DNA of 64,000 nt from Streptomyces sp. NRRL B-3428 (GTDB taxonomy: Bacteria > Actinomycetota > Actinomycetes > Streptomycetales > Streptomycetaceae). Where the stretch lies: NCBI GenBank assembly GCA_000721375.1, contig JOGW01000027.1:31130-95129 (forward strand), in the 5' to 3' direction. The notes below the pieces were generated by a model. It was not told the origin of the DNA. It ran no database searches and saw nothing but the letters and a program-made list of their open reading frames with translations. The position numbers and the translations under genes are program-made. Of the stretch, positions 8,322 to 20,344 are shown piece after piece. Within the stretch, counting starts at the first letter, position 1. The number at the start of each line of letters is the position of its first letter.

Positions 8322-9170
8322 CTAAGGAGCCTGCTCCTTCAGGGGCACCGGGCAGTCCAGCGACCTGGACTCCGGGAGCGCCGCGAGGAGTTCGGGGAGT
8401 GCCTCGCTCACGGCCCGACCCGTCTGCACGCCGTAGCCGTCCTCCGCGTGCCGGTAGACGCTGATCAGGACGAGCTCGCCGGTCTCGATGTCCGAGGCGT
8501 CCGAAACCGGCAGCGCGACCGTGGTCCTCGGCTGTGCGCTCGTCGGCTGCTCGGGCCGGTACCAGCGGTCGACCGCGACGGTGACACCCACCCTGCCGTC
8601 CTCGCGCGGGACGAGCGCGGCGACCTTGCCCTCGACGAGGATCTTCGTGCAGGCGATCTCCTCGGCCCGGCTGTACGGCACCTGGTCCTTGGCGGCGCCG
8701 GAGCTCGGCGCGCGGGACGCGGATTCGCTCCCGTCCCCCTTTTGGTCACTTGAACGGTCCTCGTCCGAGAAGGCGGGCGCACCGGCCTTGCCGGCGTCCG
8801 CGTCGTTCGCCCCGCCGCCGAACCCGTTGTTCGCGCCCGCCCAGAACAGCCAGCCGACCGCGGAGAAGGCACAGGCGACCGCGGCCACCCGTACGGAGAC
8901 GGTGAACAGCCGGCGCCCGCGCACCCGCGCGGGCCGCACCGGCAGCGGATCCTTGGCGGGCTCGCGTTCCGCGACCGGTTCCGCGGCGAGCTCGTCGCCC
9001 AACTCCCGTAGCACGAAGCGCAGTTGATCGAGATCGTCGAGAGCGGCCCGGTAGCCGGGCCCGGCCGCGACCTCGTCCGGTACGCCCTCGCCGACGATCG
9101 CCGCCATCAGCACGTCGTCCGGGTCGTACGCATCGGCCTCGAAGACTTCCTCTCCGGAGTTGCCGGCCAC
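8322..9170 (-). CDS. Single-pass membrane protein linked to an ECF sigma factor
   Basis: The 282-residue product starts at GTG 9170, two bases after the sigma-factor stop. Seen: an acidic N-terminal segment (EEVFEADAYDPDD), a Pro/Arg-rich stretch, one membrane helix (VAAVACAFSAVGWLFWAG, about residue 105-122), a Gly/Ser/Ala linker, and an exported domain with VAALVPREDGRVG and a beta-rich end. I do not recognise a family with a known reaction. Its position after an ECF sigma gene makes an anti-sigma or regulated envelope protein possible. However, no zinc anti-sigma HxxxCxxC motif is present, so that role is only inferred from neighbourhood. Confidence 0.75.
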   Translation of the reverse strand: MAGNSGEEVFEADAYDPDDVLMAAIVGEGVPDEVAAGPGYRAALDDLDQLRFVLRELGDELAAEPVAEREPAKDPLPVRPARVRGRRLFTVSVRVAAVACAFSAVGWLFWAGANNGFGGGANDADAGKAGAPAFSDEDRSSDQKGDGSESASRAPSSGAAKDQVPYSRAEEIACTKILVEGKVAALVPREDGRVGVTVAVDRWYRPEQPTSAQPRTTVALPVSDASDIETGELVLISVYRHAEDGYGVQTGRAVSEALPELLAALPESRSLDCPVPLKEQAP

Positions 9171-9171
9171 G

Positions 9172-9714
9172 TCACACCACCTCGCCCTCGTGCAGCCGTG
9201 CGCGCAAGGCCCGCACCGCCCCGTGCAGCCTGCTCTTGACCGTGCCCTCGGGGACTCCGAGCCGCTCCGCGATCCCGCGTACGGACAGATCCGCGTAGAA
9301 CCGCAGCACAACCACCTGCCGCTGGGTGTCGGTCAGTTCGTCGAGCCCCTTGGCGACGGCCATCGAGAGCACCTTGGACTCCTCGACCGCATGGCTCTCC
9401 ACGCGCAGCGAGGCAAGGCGCTCCCCCAGGCGCTCCTGCCTGCGCCGCCCGCGGTGGTAGTCCATCGCCCAGTTGGAGGCGACGACGGCCGCCCATGCGG
9501 AGACGTCACGCGGTGCCTCGCGGCCGTCCGCCGCCCGTTCGAGCAGTTTCAGGCGTACCTGCTGCACTCCGTCCGGCAGTTCGGACGCGGGTACTCCGCC
9601 GAGCGCGAGTACCGCCCGGACCCGGCTCACCTGAGCCGGGTCCAGGGGGTCCTGCGGATCCACCCTCTCCGCGTCCCGCCCGCGCCGAAGCGTCCCTCTG
9701 CGCAGCAACCCCAC
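9172..9714 (-). CDS. ECF-type RNA polymerase sigma factor (SigE-like group)
   Basis: The protein has sigma region 2 (DVSAWAAVVASNWAMDYHRG) and region 4 (LTDTQRQVVVLRFYADLSV then GIAERLGVPEGTVKSRL), with the usual short ECF linker. It would direct RNA polymerase to a set of promoters in response to a signal. Start is uncertain: GTG 9714 gives 180 residues, but GGAGG is spaced better for a TTG two codons later. Upstream in-frame starts to 9891 would add Pro/Ser/Arg-rich sequence that looks untranslated. The stop lies one base before the next gene, so the two form one transcript. The large TerD-fusion gene is divergent from it. Confidence 0.88.
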   Translation of the reverse strand: MGLLRRGTLRRGRDAERVDPQDPLDPAQVSRVRAVLALGGVPASELPDGVQQVRLKLLERAADGREAPRDVSAWAAVVASNWAMDYHRGRRRQERLGERLASLRVESHAVEESKVLSMAVAKGLDELTDTQRQVVVLRFYADLSVRGIAERLGVPEGTVKSRLHGAVRALRARLHEGEVV

Positions 9715-10018
9715 CCCTCCCTCACCCTCTTTCGCCCTTACGACGTGGGGGCGGCCCGTAACGTTCGGCCGCCGGTGGAGGAAGTTTCCAGGCCTCGGTG
9801 GGCTCAGTGAAGAGTGGGCCGGTAAATGAGCTCCTGAATGTGACCGTCGAGTCTGCGGTCTTGAGCCGGACGACGGCTTCGACACCGTCACCGTTCGGCG
9901 GTGATCATCCGGTGTCCGGATCTGTCATAGCCTCTCCCCCGTTTCGCCCCTTGTGCTTACGAACGCAAATATCGAACTACTCGTCGACTCACGGGAGTTG
10001 AACTGCAACTATGAGCCC

Positions 10019-12121
10019 ATGACGCACATGATCAAGGGCGCCAACGTGCCGGTGCCCACCGAGCTGCTCCGGGTGGCCATCAGCCGCCTCGCGCAGTCCG
10101 GCGCTCCTGCCGTGGACGCCTCCGCCCTGCTGCTCGACGCGGCGGGCAGGGTGCGCGGCGACGCCGACCTCGTCTTCTACAACCAGCCCCAGCACCCCTC
10201 GGGCGCGGTACGGCATCTGGGGGCGACCGAAGGCGGCGGTCAGGTCGCGCAGTGGCTCGAGCTGGACCTCGGGCGGATCGAGCCGGTCGTCCAGCGTGTG
10301 GTGGTCGCGGCGTCCTGCGAGGGCGACACGTTCGGCGCGGTGCCGGGGCTGTACGTCCAGGCCGTGAGCGCCGCGTCAGGTGCGGCGGTCGCGCACTACT
10401 CCGTGGTGGACGCGGCGGCCGAAACCGCCTTCGTGCTCGGGGAGTTCTACCGGCGCGACGGCGCCTGGAAGTTCCGCGCGGTCGGGCAGGGCTGGGCGAC
10501 GGGGCTCGCCGGACTCGCCACGGACTTCGGGATCGTGGTGGACGGAGCGGCGCCTGCACCTGCGCCGGTTCCTGCCCCTGCCCCTGCCCCTGCATACGCA
10601 GCACCTGCGCATGCAGCACCTGCGTACGCAGCACCCACCTACGCAGCACCCGCGTACGTCCCGCAGGACGCCCGCCCCCAGGTGCCGGCGCAGGCCGCCG
10701 CTCCCCAGGACGCCCGGCCCGTCACCTTCGGTCCCGAGTTCCCCGTGCACGTCCAGCGCGGGCACGGGCAGGGGGTCGTCTCGGTGGACGGGCTGCCCGA
10801 AGGGCCGGTGCTCGTCGAGCTGTGGCACCAGGGCGACGGCTACACCTGCGTCTACACGCTCAACAAGCGCAACAAGGACGACGACCTCCTGTTCAACACC
10901 ACCCTGGAGGACCTGCGCGGCAGCGCCGCCGTCCACCACAAGGGCAACCGCCCGCTGCGCCTGCGGGTCGACGCGGACAACGCCTGGACCGTGCAGGTAC
11001 ATCCGATATCGGCGGCCCGCGACCTCGGCGACGGGCTGCAGGGCCGCGGCCCCGAGGTCGTCGTGTACCGCGGCCGCCTCGCCGACCTCGACGTGAGCTT
11101 CAGCGGCGACGAGGACGGGAACGACGAGGGCGGCTCCATGGTCATCTACACGGCGCCGCCCGGCACCGTGCACGAGGACAAGCGCGATCTGCTCATGTAC
11201 GAGATCGGCCGTCTGAACCAGACCTTCCCGCTGGCCGAGGGCCCGCTCATCCTGCTCATCGAGTCGGACGGCTCCTGGTCGCTCAGGGTGCGGCCCGTCC
11301 CCGTACCCGATCCCGTCGTCTCCCAGCAGACGGGGGTGTACGAGGGGCGCGGCAAGCAGACGGTGACGCTCGTCAACCCGAACCCGGGCCGCCCGTGCCT
11401 GCTCGAGTACACGATCGTGTCCGACAGCTCCTGGGGGTACCGCACGGAGCTGCTCGACGAGTACGACGAGGCCGAGCTGTTCATCGAGGGCTCACAGGAC
11501 GGGGACACCGGGCGGCTCGTCTTCTTCCGCGAGGGCCAGGCCGAGCTGCGGCTGCGGATCGACCAGGCGGAGGACTGGAGCCTGCGTCTGGTACCGCTGG
11601 AGCACGCGGCACCGCTGCAGGGGCCGGTCGACGGCGTGGGCCGCGCGGTCTTCCGGCACACCGGTGCGCCGCTGATGCTCACGCTGGAACGACGCTCCAA
11701 GGACGACCACCCTCTGGTCGCGAACGCAATCCAGCTCGGCGGACGGATGGCGATCACCGCGCAGGCCGGCAACGGCCGACGGCCCGTGACCGGTCCTGTC
11801 TGGGTGCAGTCCGGCGAGTGCTACGTGAGTGTGCGCGCCCAGGCCGAGACCGCCTGGCGCCTCACACCGTCGCCGGCCCAGTCGGCGGAGTCCTTCGACC
11901 GCAAGATCGAGGGCCGTGGCTACACCCTCGTGTACTACGCGGGACCTGAGATGGATCTGGTTTTCAAGGGGGACGGCGGCGTGATCGGCGCGGTCTGGGC
12001 GCTGGACGCGGCGTTCGAGCCGGTGACCCGGCTCCAGGTGGGCCCCGGGAAGTTCCGGGCGAGCCCCGGTTTCCTCCAGGTCCGGATCTCGGGCAAGTGG
12101 GAGCTGTCCGTACAGCCGTGA
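10019..12121 (+). CDS. TerD-domain protein with Ala/Pro linker and five beta repeats
   Basis: The 700-residue protein begins MTHMIKGANVPVP. Residues about 5-175 form a TerD domain (VDASALLLDAAGRVRGDADLV then FYNQPQHPSGAVRH), of a family of Ca2+-binding proteins linked to tellurite and stress resistance. An Ala/Pro/Tyr linker follows, made of YAAPA-type units (10553-10660). The rest is five repeats, each opening with G-x-G (GHGQG, GRGPE, GRGKQ, GVGRA, GRGYT) and closing on a W-S-L-x-V-x-P-like strand (AWTVQVHP, SWSLRVRP, DWSLRLVP, AWRLTPSP, KWELSVQP). No signal peptide is seen. The role of the repeats is unknown. ATG 10028 is an alternative start. Confidence 0.85.
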   Translation: MTHMIKGANVPVPTELLRVAISRLAQSGAPAVDASALLLDAAGRVRGDADLVFYNQPQHPSGAVRHLGATEGGGQVAQWLELDLGRIEPVVQRVVVAASCEGDTFGAVPGLYVQAVSAASGAAVAHYSVVDAAAETAFVLGEFYRRDGAWKFRAVGQGWATGLAGLATDFGIVVDGAAPAPAPVPAPAPAPAYAAPAHAAPAYAAPTYAAPAYVPQDARPQVPAQAAAPQDARPVTFGPEFPVHVQRGHGQGVVSVDGLPEGPVLVELWHQGDGYTCVYTLNKRNKDDDLLFNTTLEDLRGSAAVHHKGNRPLRLRVDADNAWTVQVHPISAARDLGDGLQGRGPEVVVYRGRLADLDVSFSGDEDGNDEGGSMVIYTAPPGTVHEDKRDLLMYEIGRLNQTFPLAEGPLILLIESDGSWSLRVRPVPVPDPVVSQQTGVYEGRGKQTVTLVNPNPGRPCLLEYTIVSDSSWGYRTELLDEYDEAELFIEGSQDGDTGRLVFFREGQAELRLRIDQAEDWSLRLVPLEHAAPLQGPVDGVGRAVFRHTGAPLMLTLERRSKDDHPLVANAIQLGGRMAITAQAGNGRRPVTGPVWVQSGECYVSVRAQAETAWRLTPSPAQSAESFDRKIEGRGYTLVYYAGPEMDLVFKGDGGVIGAVWALDAAFEPVTRLQVGPGKFRASPGFLQVRISGKWELSVQP
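10553..10660 (+). repeat. Microrepeat encoding an Ala-Pro-Tyr linker
   Basis: GCACCTGCGTACGCA-like units recur with small variation (PAYAAPAHAAPAYAAP), joining the TerD domain to the C-terminal repeats. Such short in-frame repeats can change length by slippage. Confidence 0.7.
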
Positions 12122-12228
12122 GGTCTCGTCCGGCGGCATGGCGTCGCGAGGGGGCGGGCCGCACGTCCGGCCCGTGTCTCGCTCCCTGGGCAATCGATTG
12201 GACACGAGTGCCCCACGTCACCGCATGA

Positions 12229-13308
<1,080 letters not shown>

Positions 13309-13318
13309 GGCTCCCGGA

Positions 13319-13350
13319 AGGGGCGGTCACCCGGCGTGGTGACCGCCCCT
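13319..13350 (+). terminator. Intrinsic terminator after asd
   Basis: AGGGGCGGTCACC (13319-13331) pairs perfectly with GGTGACCGCCCCT (13338-13350) across a 6-base loop and is followed by a short T run. Confidence 0.9.
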
Positions 13351-13431
13351 TTCGCGTACGGCGATATCGCGGTGACCGGCCCGGACGCACGTGGAAGTAT
13401 GGGCCGAAACAGCTGATACCGAGGAGACCGC

Positions 13432-16008
<2,577 letters not shown>

Positions 16009-16023
16009 CCCGACAGGCCAGGA

Positions 16024-16100
16024 AACACAGCACCGCCCGGAGCAAGCAGCACGAAGCAGCACCGCCCGGACCCTCAAGAGGGCCCGGGCGGTGCTGTGTT
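16024..16100. terminator. Bidirectional terminator with two competing left arms
   Basis: The 17-base arm at 16024-16040 pairs perfectly with 16084-16100. A second copy of the arm core (CAGCACCGCCCGG, 16057-16069) can pair with 16084-16096 instead, closing over CCCTCAAGAGGG. It sits between the convergent pepN and surface-protein genes. Confidence 0.85.
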
Positions 16101-16113
16101 CAGGCGTGGTGCG

Positions 16114-19100
16114 TCAGCCGACGCTCACGCTGTTCCACGTACCCGTGGCGTCCGTGTACCCGCCCAGGAAGCAGGCGGGGACGGCCGTCACGAGGTTGGA
16201 CGCGATGTCCCAGTCCGCGGTGGCGTGCACCTTCATGCCCTTGTACTGGCCCGCGGTGACGACACCGTCGAAGTTGGCGCCCGAGAGCGTCAGCTTCGAG
16301 GTACCAGTGACGGTGCTCTGGACCGTACGGCCGTTGATGGACCAGGTCATGGTGCCGGTCATCTCGGCGTTCGGGAGGCCGAGCGAGGGCAGACACGAAC
16401 CCTTGCCGGAGCCCTCGAAGTTGACCTCCACGTAGGCGGGGGTCCGCTTCGCGTCGAGCGACTTGCAGCCCGCGCTCGTACCGGAACCGGTGAAGGTCTG
16501 GAGCTTGTCGCCCATGGTCAGACCCGGCTTGAGGCTGAGCGAGGCGAGACCGCCGTAGCAGTTCACGCCCGGACCGCCCGCACCGTCGTTCGGAGCGATC
16601 TCGAAGGTGTGCTTGACCGGGTCGGTGGTCTTGTCACCCGGGGTGACGACTCCGGTCTCGCCCTCCTTCGTGCCCTCGGCGCCCGCCTCGACCTCGGTCG
16701 TGACCTTGATCGGCGGGTACTGGCTGCCGGGCTGCAGGGCGTCGAGCCCCGTACCCGGACGGGTGCAGGTCACGGTCTGGCCGGCGAGCTTGCACTCCCA
16801 GCCGAGGCCGTTCGCGGAGCGCGGGATGACGCCCTCGGGGAAGGTCTGCGTCACCGTGACCGTGTCGTGCGTCGGACCGGCGTCCTCCGCGTTGCTGACG
16901 TCGATCAGGAACGTGGCCGGCTTGCCCGCCACCACCTCGCCCTCGGGCTTGGTGACCGTGGACAGGTCGGGCTCCTTGGTGGAGGCCGGGATGACCGAGA
17001 CGGTGTCCTTGACCGGCGCCTTGGGCTCGGCGCCCGGGGTGGTCGCACCGGTGGTGCCGGTCAGGTCGCCCTTGGCGCCCTTGTCGACCTCGGTGGCCAC
17101 GTGGATCGGCGGGAACTGCTCGCCCGGCTGCAGGAGGTCGGGGTGGGTGCAGGTGACCTTCTGGCCCTCGATCTTGCAGTCCCAGCCGTCGCCCGTGGCG
17201 GTGACCGGCTTGATGCCCTCGGGGAAGGTGCGTACGACGGTGGTCGGGCCCGTGGTGGGTCCGGCGTCGGGCGCGTCGGCCACGGCGATCACGAAGTTCG
17301 CGGGCTTGCCTGCGACGACATCGCCGTCGGGCTTGGTGACCACCGTCAGGTTCGGGTCCTTGATGGCCGGCTTGACCGTGGTGGTGTCCTTGACCGGGGT
17401 CGGGTTCGGGGTGTCCGGCGTCGCGACGACCGTGATGCCGGTCAGTTCGCCCGCGGCATCGTCGGCGACCTCGGTCTTCACGATGATCGGCGGGGCCGAC
17501 TCACCGGGCTTGATGACCGGCTGGTCACCGGGCCGGGTGCAGTTGACGTTCTGGCCGTCGACCTTGCACTCCCAGCCGTCGCCCGCCGCGGACACCGGCT
17601 TGATGCCCTCGGGGAAGTTGCGGACCACCGCGATGGTGTCCTCGGGGCGCGTGGCACCGGCCTCGGGCTTGTTGGTGACGTCGATCTGGTACTCGGCCGG
17701 CTCACCGGCCTGCACCTCGCCGCGCGGCTTGGTGGTGACCGTCAGGTCCGGGCCCTTGGCCGGGATGACGTCGACCTTGTTGGTGTCCGGCTTGGTGTTC
17801 ATGTCGTTGGGGGTCGTGGCGTCGGAGACGATCGCCTGCTCGCCCTTGACCGTCGGAGCGACATCCGTGGTCACGGTCACCGGCGGCGCCGACTGACCGG
17901 CCTGGAGCACCGGCCCGGGCCGCGTGCAGGTGACCTTCTGGCCCTCGACCTTGCAGTCCCAGCCGTCGCCGGAGGCCGTCTTGGGCACGATGCCCGCGGG
18001 GAAGGTCTGCGTGGTGGTGATCGGTCCCGTGGTCGGGCCCGCGAGCTTGTCGTTGGTGGTCGTCATCGTGAACTTGGCCGGCTCGCCGGCCTTCACGGTG
18101 CCGTCCGGCTCCACCTTGGTGAAGAGGTTCGGGTCCAGGGTCTCGACCTTGCCGTTCCAGATCTCGTGGATCTGGGTCGAGGCACCGGTGGACGCGGAGA
18201 AGCCGATGCGCAGCTTGTCCGGGACCGGCGGCTGGCCCTCGATGGTGTCGAGGTCGACGGGCGGGATGACCTCGCGCAGCGGCGTGCCGTCGTGGAAGTC
18301 GATCTGCACGCGCATCACGCCCTCGTGCGAGAGCTCGACGACGGCGGTGCGCTTGGCCTCCTCACGCGTCTTCGCCTCCGAGACCGCGAAGCGGCGGCCC
18401 GACTGGTACGTGGCGACGAACGGGTTGTTCAGGGCCTTGCCCGCGGCGTCCTTCTCCGCACCACGGATGGTGATGGAGTTGGGCTTGCGCTCCGCCGAAC
18501 CACCGGTGTGGTAGTCCGGCATCCAGTCAGTGGTGTAGTTGCCGTAGACGTCCAGGCCGATGCCCAGGTAGCCACCGGGCAGCTTGGAGTAGCCGAGGCC
18601 GGCGCCGTTCTTGCCCGCGTGGTCGGGCAGCGGCTTGTTGCCATCCATGATCATCAGGGCGAGGCCGTCGGCAGGGTTGGCGGTCGCCGGGTTGTACATC
18701 GCGAAGTCGACGGTCCAGCGCAGACCGGCACGCGAGTCGAAGGTACGCGTGGTCATCACGTACCCGTTCTGCAGCTTCTTGTTCGAGGTCAGCCGCAGAG
18801 CGCCCTCACCGGGCTTGTCCGGTGTCGTGGGCATGCCCTCGTGCGTCTGGCAGCCGCGCAGCGGGGCGACCGTGGCATCGCCGACGGGTCCGCCGGTGCC
18901 TGCCTCGCCGTCACCCTTGTCGACCGGGTTCATGGACGCGGCGGTCAGACAGGCCCAGCCGGTCGGGTCGCCCTTGAGGTAGGGGCCCGCGAACCAGAGG
19001 GACTCGTCCTTGACCCGCTCGCCGGTGAAGGGCTCGCTGCCGATCTCCACCGCCGCGGCCGGCGCGGCGGCGGTCAGGGACAGCCCTCCTGCGGCCAGTG

Positions 19101-19185
19101 CGGCGGCGACGCCGAGCGCTGTGGCGCGCCAGGGGGGTCGCAGCCTTCCGGTCCGCCTTCTGGGGCGGACTTCGTTCTCTGCCAT
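16114..19185 (-). CDS. Secreted lectin-like protein with four DUF11-type repeats
   Basis: The 1023-residue product has a signal peptide (RRRTGRLRPPW then ALGVAAALAAGGLSLTAAAPAAA). Residues about 46-330 resemble an L-type lectin fold (LGIGLDVYGNY; LRIGFSASTGAS). Four repeats of about 125 residues follow, each starting like VTKPxGEVxAGxPA and holding GDGWxCKVxGQxVxCTRPG, as in DUF11-like surface repeats. Residues 873-1023 form a four-Cys domain that is also encoded alone by the neighbouring gene. No LPxTG anchor or C-terminal helix is seen, so it is probably released or loosely cell-bound. GGAGGA six bases before ATG 19185 supports the start. Role unknown; surface interaction is inferred. Confidence 0.88.
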   Translation of the reverse strand: MAENEVRPRRRTGRLRPPWRATALGVAAALAAGGLSLTAAAPAAAVEIGSEPFTGERVKDESLWFAGPYLKGDPTGWACLTAASMNPVDKGDGEAGTGGPVGDATVAPLRGCQTHEGMPTTPDKPGEGALRLTSNKKLQNGYVMTTRTFDSRAGLRWTVDFAMYNPATANPADGLALMIMDGNKPLPDHAGKNGAGLGYSKLPGGYLGIGLDVYGNYTTDWMPDYHTGGSAERKPNSITIRGAEKDAAGKALNNPFVATYQSGRRFAVSEAKTREEAKRTAVVELSHEGVMRVQIDFHDGTPLREVIPPVDLDTIEGQPPVPDKLRIGFSASTGASTQIHEIWNGKVETLDPNLFTKVEPDGTVKAGEPAKFTMTTTNDKLAGPTTGPITTTQTFPAGIVPKTASGDGWDCKVEGQKVTCTRPGPVLQAGQSAPPVTVTTDVAPTVKGEQAIVSDATTPNDMNTKPDTNKVDVIPAKGPDLTVTTKPRGEVQAGEPAEYQIDVTNKPEAGATRPEDTIAVVRNFPEGIKPVSAAGDGWECKVDGQNVNCTRPGDQPVIKPGESAPPIIVKTEVADDAAGELTGITVVATPDTPNPTPVKDTTTVKPAIKDPNLTVVTKPDGDVVAGKPANFVIAVADAPDAGPTTGPTTVVRTFPEGIKPVTATGDGWDCKIEGQKVTCTHPDLLQPGEQFPPIHVATEVDKGAKGDLTGTTGATTPGAEPKAPVKDTVSVIPASTKEPDLSTVTKPEGEVVAGKPATFLIDVSNAEDAGPTHDTVTVTQTFPEGVIPRSANGLGWECKLAGQTVTCTRPGTGLDALQPGSQYPPIKVTTEVEAGAEGTKEGETGVVTPGDKTTDPVKHTFEIAPNDGAGGPGVNCYGGLASLSLKPGLTMGDKLQTFTGSGTSAGCKSLDAKRTPAYVEVNFEGSGKGSCLPSLGLPNAEMTGTMTWSINGRTVQSTVTGTSKLTLSGANFDGVVTAGQYKGMKVHATADWDIASNLVTAVPACFLGGYTDATGTWNSVSVG

Positions 19186-19249
19186 GGTGCTCTCCTCCCG
19201 GAGCGCGGCAGATCTGCATCCGCGCCCGGACTGTCACTGTGTGTAGTTT

Positions 19250-19272
19250 CATGACTCCGCAAAGTAGTCATG
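19250..19272. promoter_or_regulatory. Inverted repeat upstream of the lectin/DUF11 gene
   Basis: CATGACT (19250-19256) and AGTCATG (19266-19272) are perfect 7-bp arms around a 9-base spacer, about 65-87 bases before the start codon. A candidate operator. Confidence 0.4.
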
Positions 19273-19384
19273 CTTGCGATCATCGGAACACCGGCAACGG
19301 GATTGCGCGCGCCCAAAGGGCCAACAGAATGAAGCCGTTGGCGTTTTCACACACCAACGGCCCCTGAGGTCAACCAAGTTGAGA

Positions 19385-19437
19385 ACAGCGCGGAGGCCTG
19401 GTGCCGGTCGACGACCGGCACCAGGCCTCCGCGCTGT
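19385..19437. terminator. Very long perfect hairpin terminator
   Basis: Arms of 26 bases (19385-19410 and 19412-19437) are perfectly complementary around a single centre base. It lies 9 bases past the stop of the small four-Cys protein on the minus strand. Confidence 0.9.
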
Positions 19438-19446
19438 GGCCCGGAA

Positions 19447-20004
19447 TCAGCCGATGTTCAGAGAGTCCCAGGTGCCGATCGCGCTCGTGTAGCCGCCGAG
19501 GAAGCAGCCGCCCACGGCGTTGATGAGGTCGAAGTCCCAGCTGGCGGTGGCGTTGACCTTCTTGCCCTTGAACGGGCCGTCGGTCACGACACCGGTGAAG
19601 TTGGCGCCGGTCCAGGTGAGCTTGGAGGTGCCGGTGACGTTGCTGACCTTGTTCTCGACGTCCGGACCGCCGCCGTTCCACGTGATACGGCCGGACAGGT
19701 CGGCGTTGGGGATGCCGAACTCGGGCACGCACGCACCCTTGCCGTTGCCCTCGAAGAAGACGATCGCGGAGGTGACGGCCTTGCCGGACCCGACGTTCTT
19801 GCAGCCGGTCGTGAGGCCCTCACCGGTCCACGTCTGCTGCTTGGCACCGACGATCGTCAGACCCGGCTTGGCGCTGAGCTGGGCGTTGCCGCCGGCGCAG
19901 CGGACGCCGAGCGGCTCGTCGGCGGAGGCCGCCGTCGGAGCGAGGGCCACCATCAGGGCGGCGGCGGGGAGGGCTACGGCGGCCTTCTTGACAAGTGCGT
20001 GCAT
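19447..20004 (-). CDS. Small secreted four-Cys protein, stand-alone copy of neighbour's C-terminal domain
   Basis: The 185-residue protein has a signal peptide (KKAAVALPAAALMVALAPTAASA) and one domain of about 150 residues. It aligns along its length with residues 873-1023 of the lectin/DUF11 protein encoded just downstream: shared landmarks are LSAKPGL, FEGNGKGAC, GTSKLTWTGANFTGVV and CFLGGYTSAIGTW. All four cysteines are kept, suggesting two disulfides. The function is not known to me. AAGGAA six bases before the ATG supports the start. It has its own strong terminator, so it is likely transcribed separately from its relative. Confidence 0.88.
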   Translation of the reverse strand: MHALVKKAAVALPAAALMVALAPTAASADEPLGVRCAGGNAQLSAKPGLTIVGAKQQTWTGEGLTTGCKNVGSGKAVTSAIVFFEGNGKGACVPEFGIPNADLSGRITWNGGGPDVENKVSNVTGTSKLTWTGANFTGVVTDGPFKGKKVNATASWDFDLINAVGGCFLGGYTSAIGTWDSLNIG

Positions 20005-20066
20005 GGGATTTCCTTGCTGTGCTCTGTGAAGCGTGGCGGGGTGGCCATGGCGGCCACGCCCTCAGT

Positions 20067-20104
20067 GTTCGCACATCGTGACCACAGGTTCGCGCTGTGT
20101 GACC
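20067..20104. promoter_or_regulatory. Imperfect direct repeat spaced by two helical turns
   Basis: GTTCGCACATCGTGACC and GTTCGCGCTGTGTGACC start 21 bases apart and match at 13 of 17 positions, 63-100 bases upstream of the small secreted protein. Direct repeats on one DNA face suggest an activator site. Confidence 0.4.
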
Positions 20105-20280
20105 TGAGTGGGTGACGGGCCCGGGAGCGCGGGGCGGTCAACCCGAAGATCACGCACCAGTTTGGTATACCGCAATGGCGCTCGGGACTCTCGAACACCC
20201 CAGTGGGCGCGGCGAGTTGAGCCGAGGGGCGCCCGCGGGGCCCAGCGAATCCCTCCGGTCCACCGTCTTCAACTCCGCCG

Positions 20281-20316
20281 TCACGTTGAGTGATCGCCTC
20301 TCGTCACTCAACGTGA
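20281..20316. terminator. Hairpin terminator after the LysR gene
   Basis: TCACGTTGAGTGA (20281-20293) and TCACTCAACGTGA (20304-20316) are perfect 13-bp arms with a 10-base loop, 28 bases past the LysR stop. Confidence 0.75.
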
Positions 20317-20344
20317 TCGCGGGCGCGGGTATCGCCCCGGCGCG

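Larger units (their letters stand above)
20005..20344. other. Intergenic region with terminator and direct repeats
   Basis: This 340-base gap has no supportable gene. It holds the presumed promoter region of the small secreted protein, a pair of similar 17-base sequences 21 bases apart (20067-20083 and 20088-20104), and a 13-bp perfect hairpin at 20281-20316 that ends the LysR transcript. Confidence 0.7.

Noticed and set aside
16096..19254. 1052-residue plus-strand open frame opposite the lectin/DUF11 gene
   Set aside because: The minus-strand product has a signal peptide, repeats and a ribosome binding site; the plus-strand frame has none.
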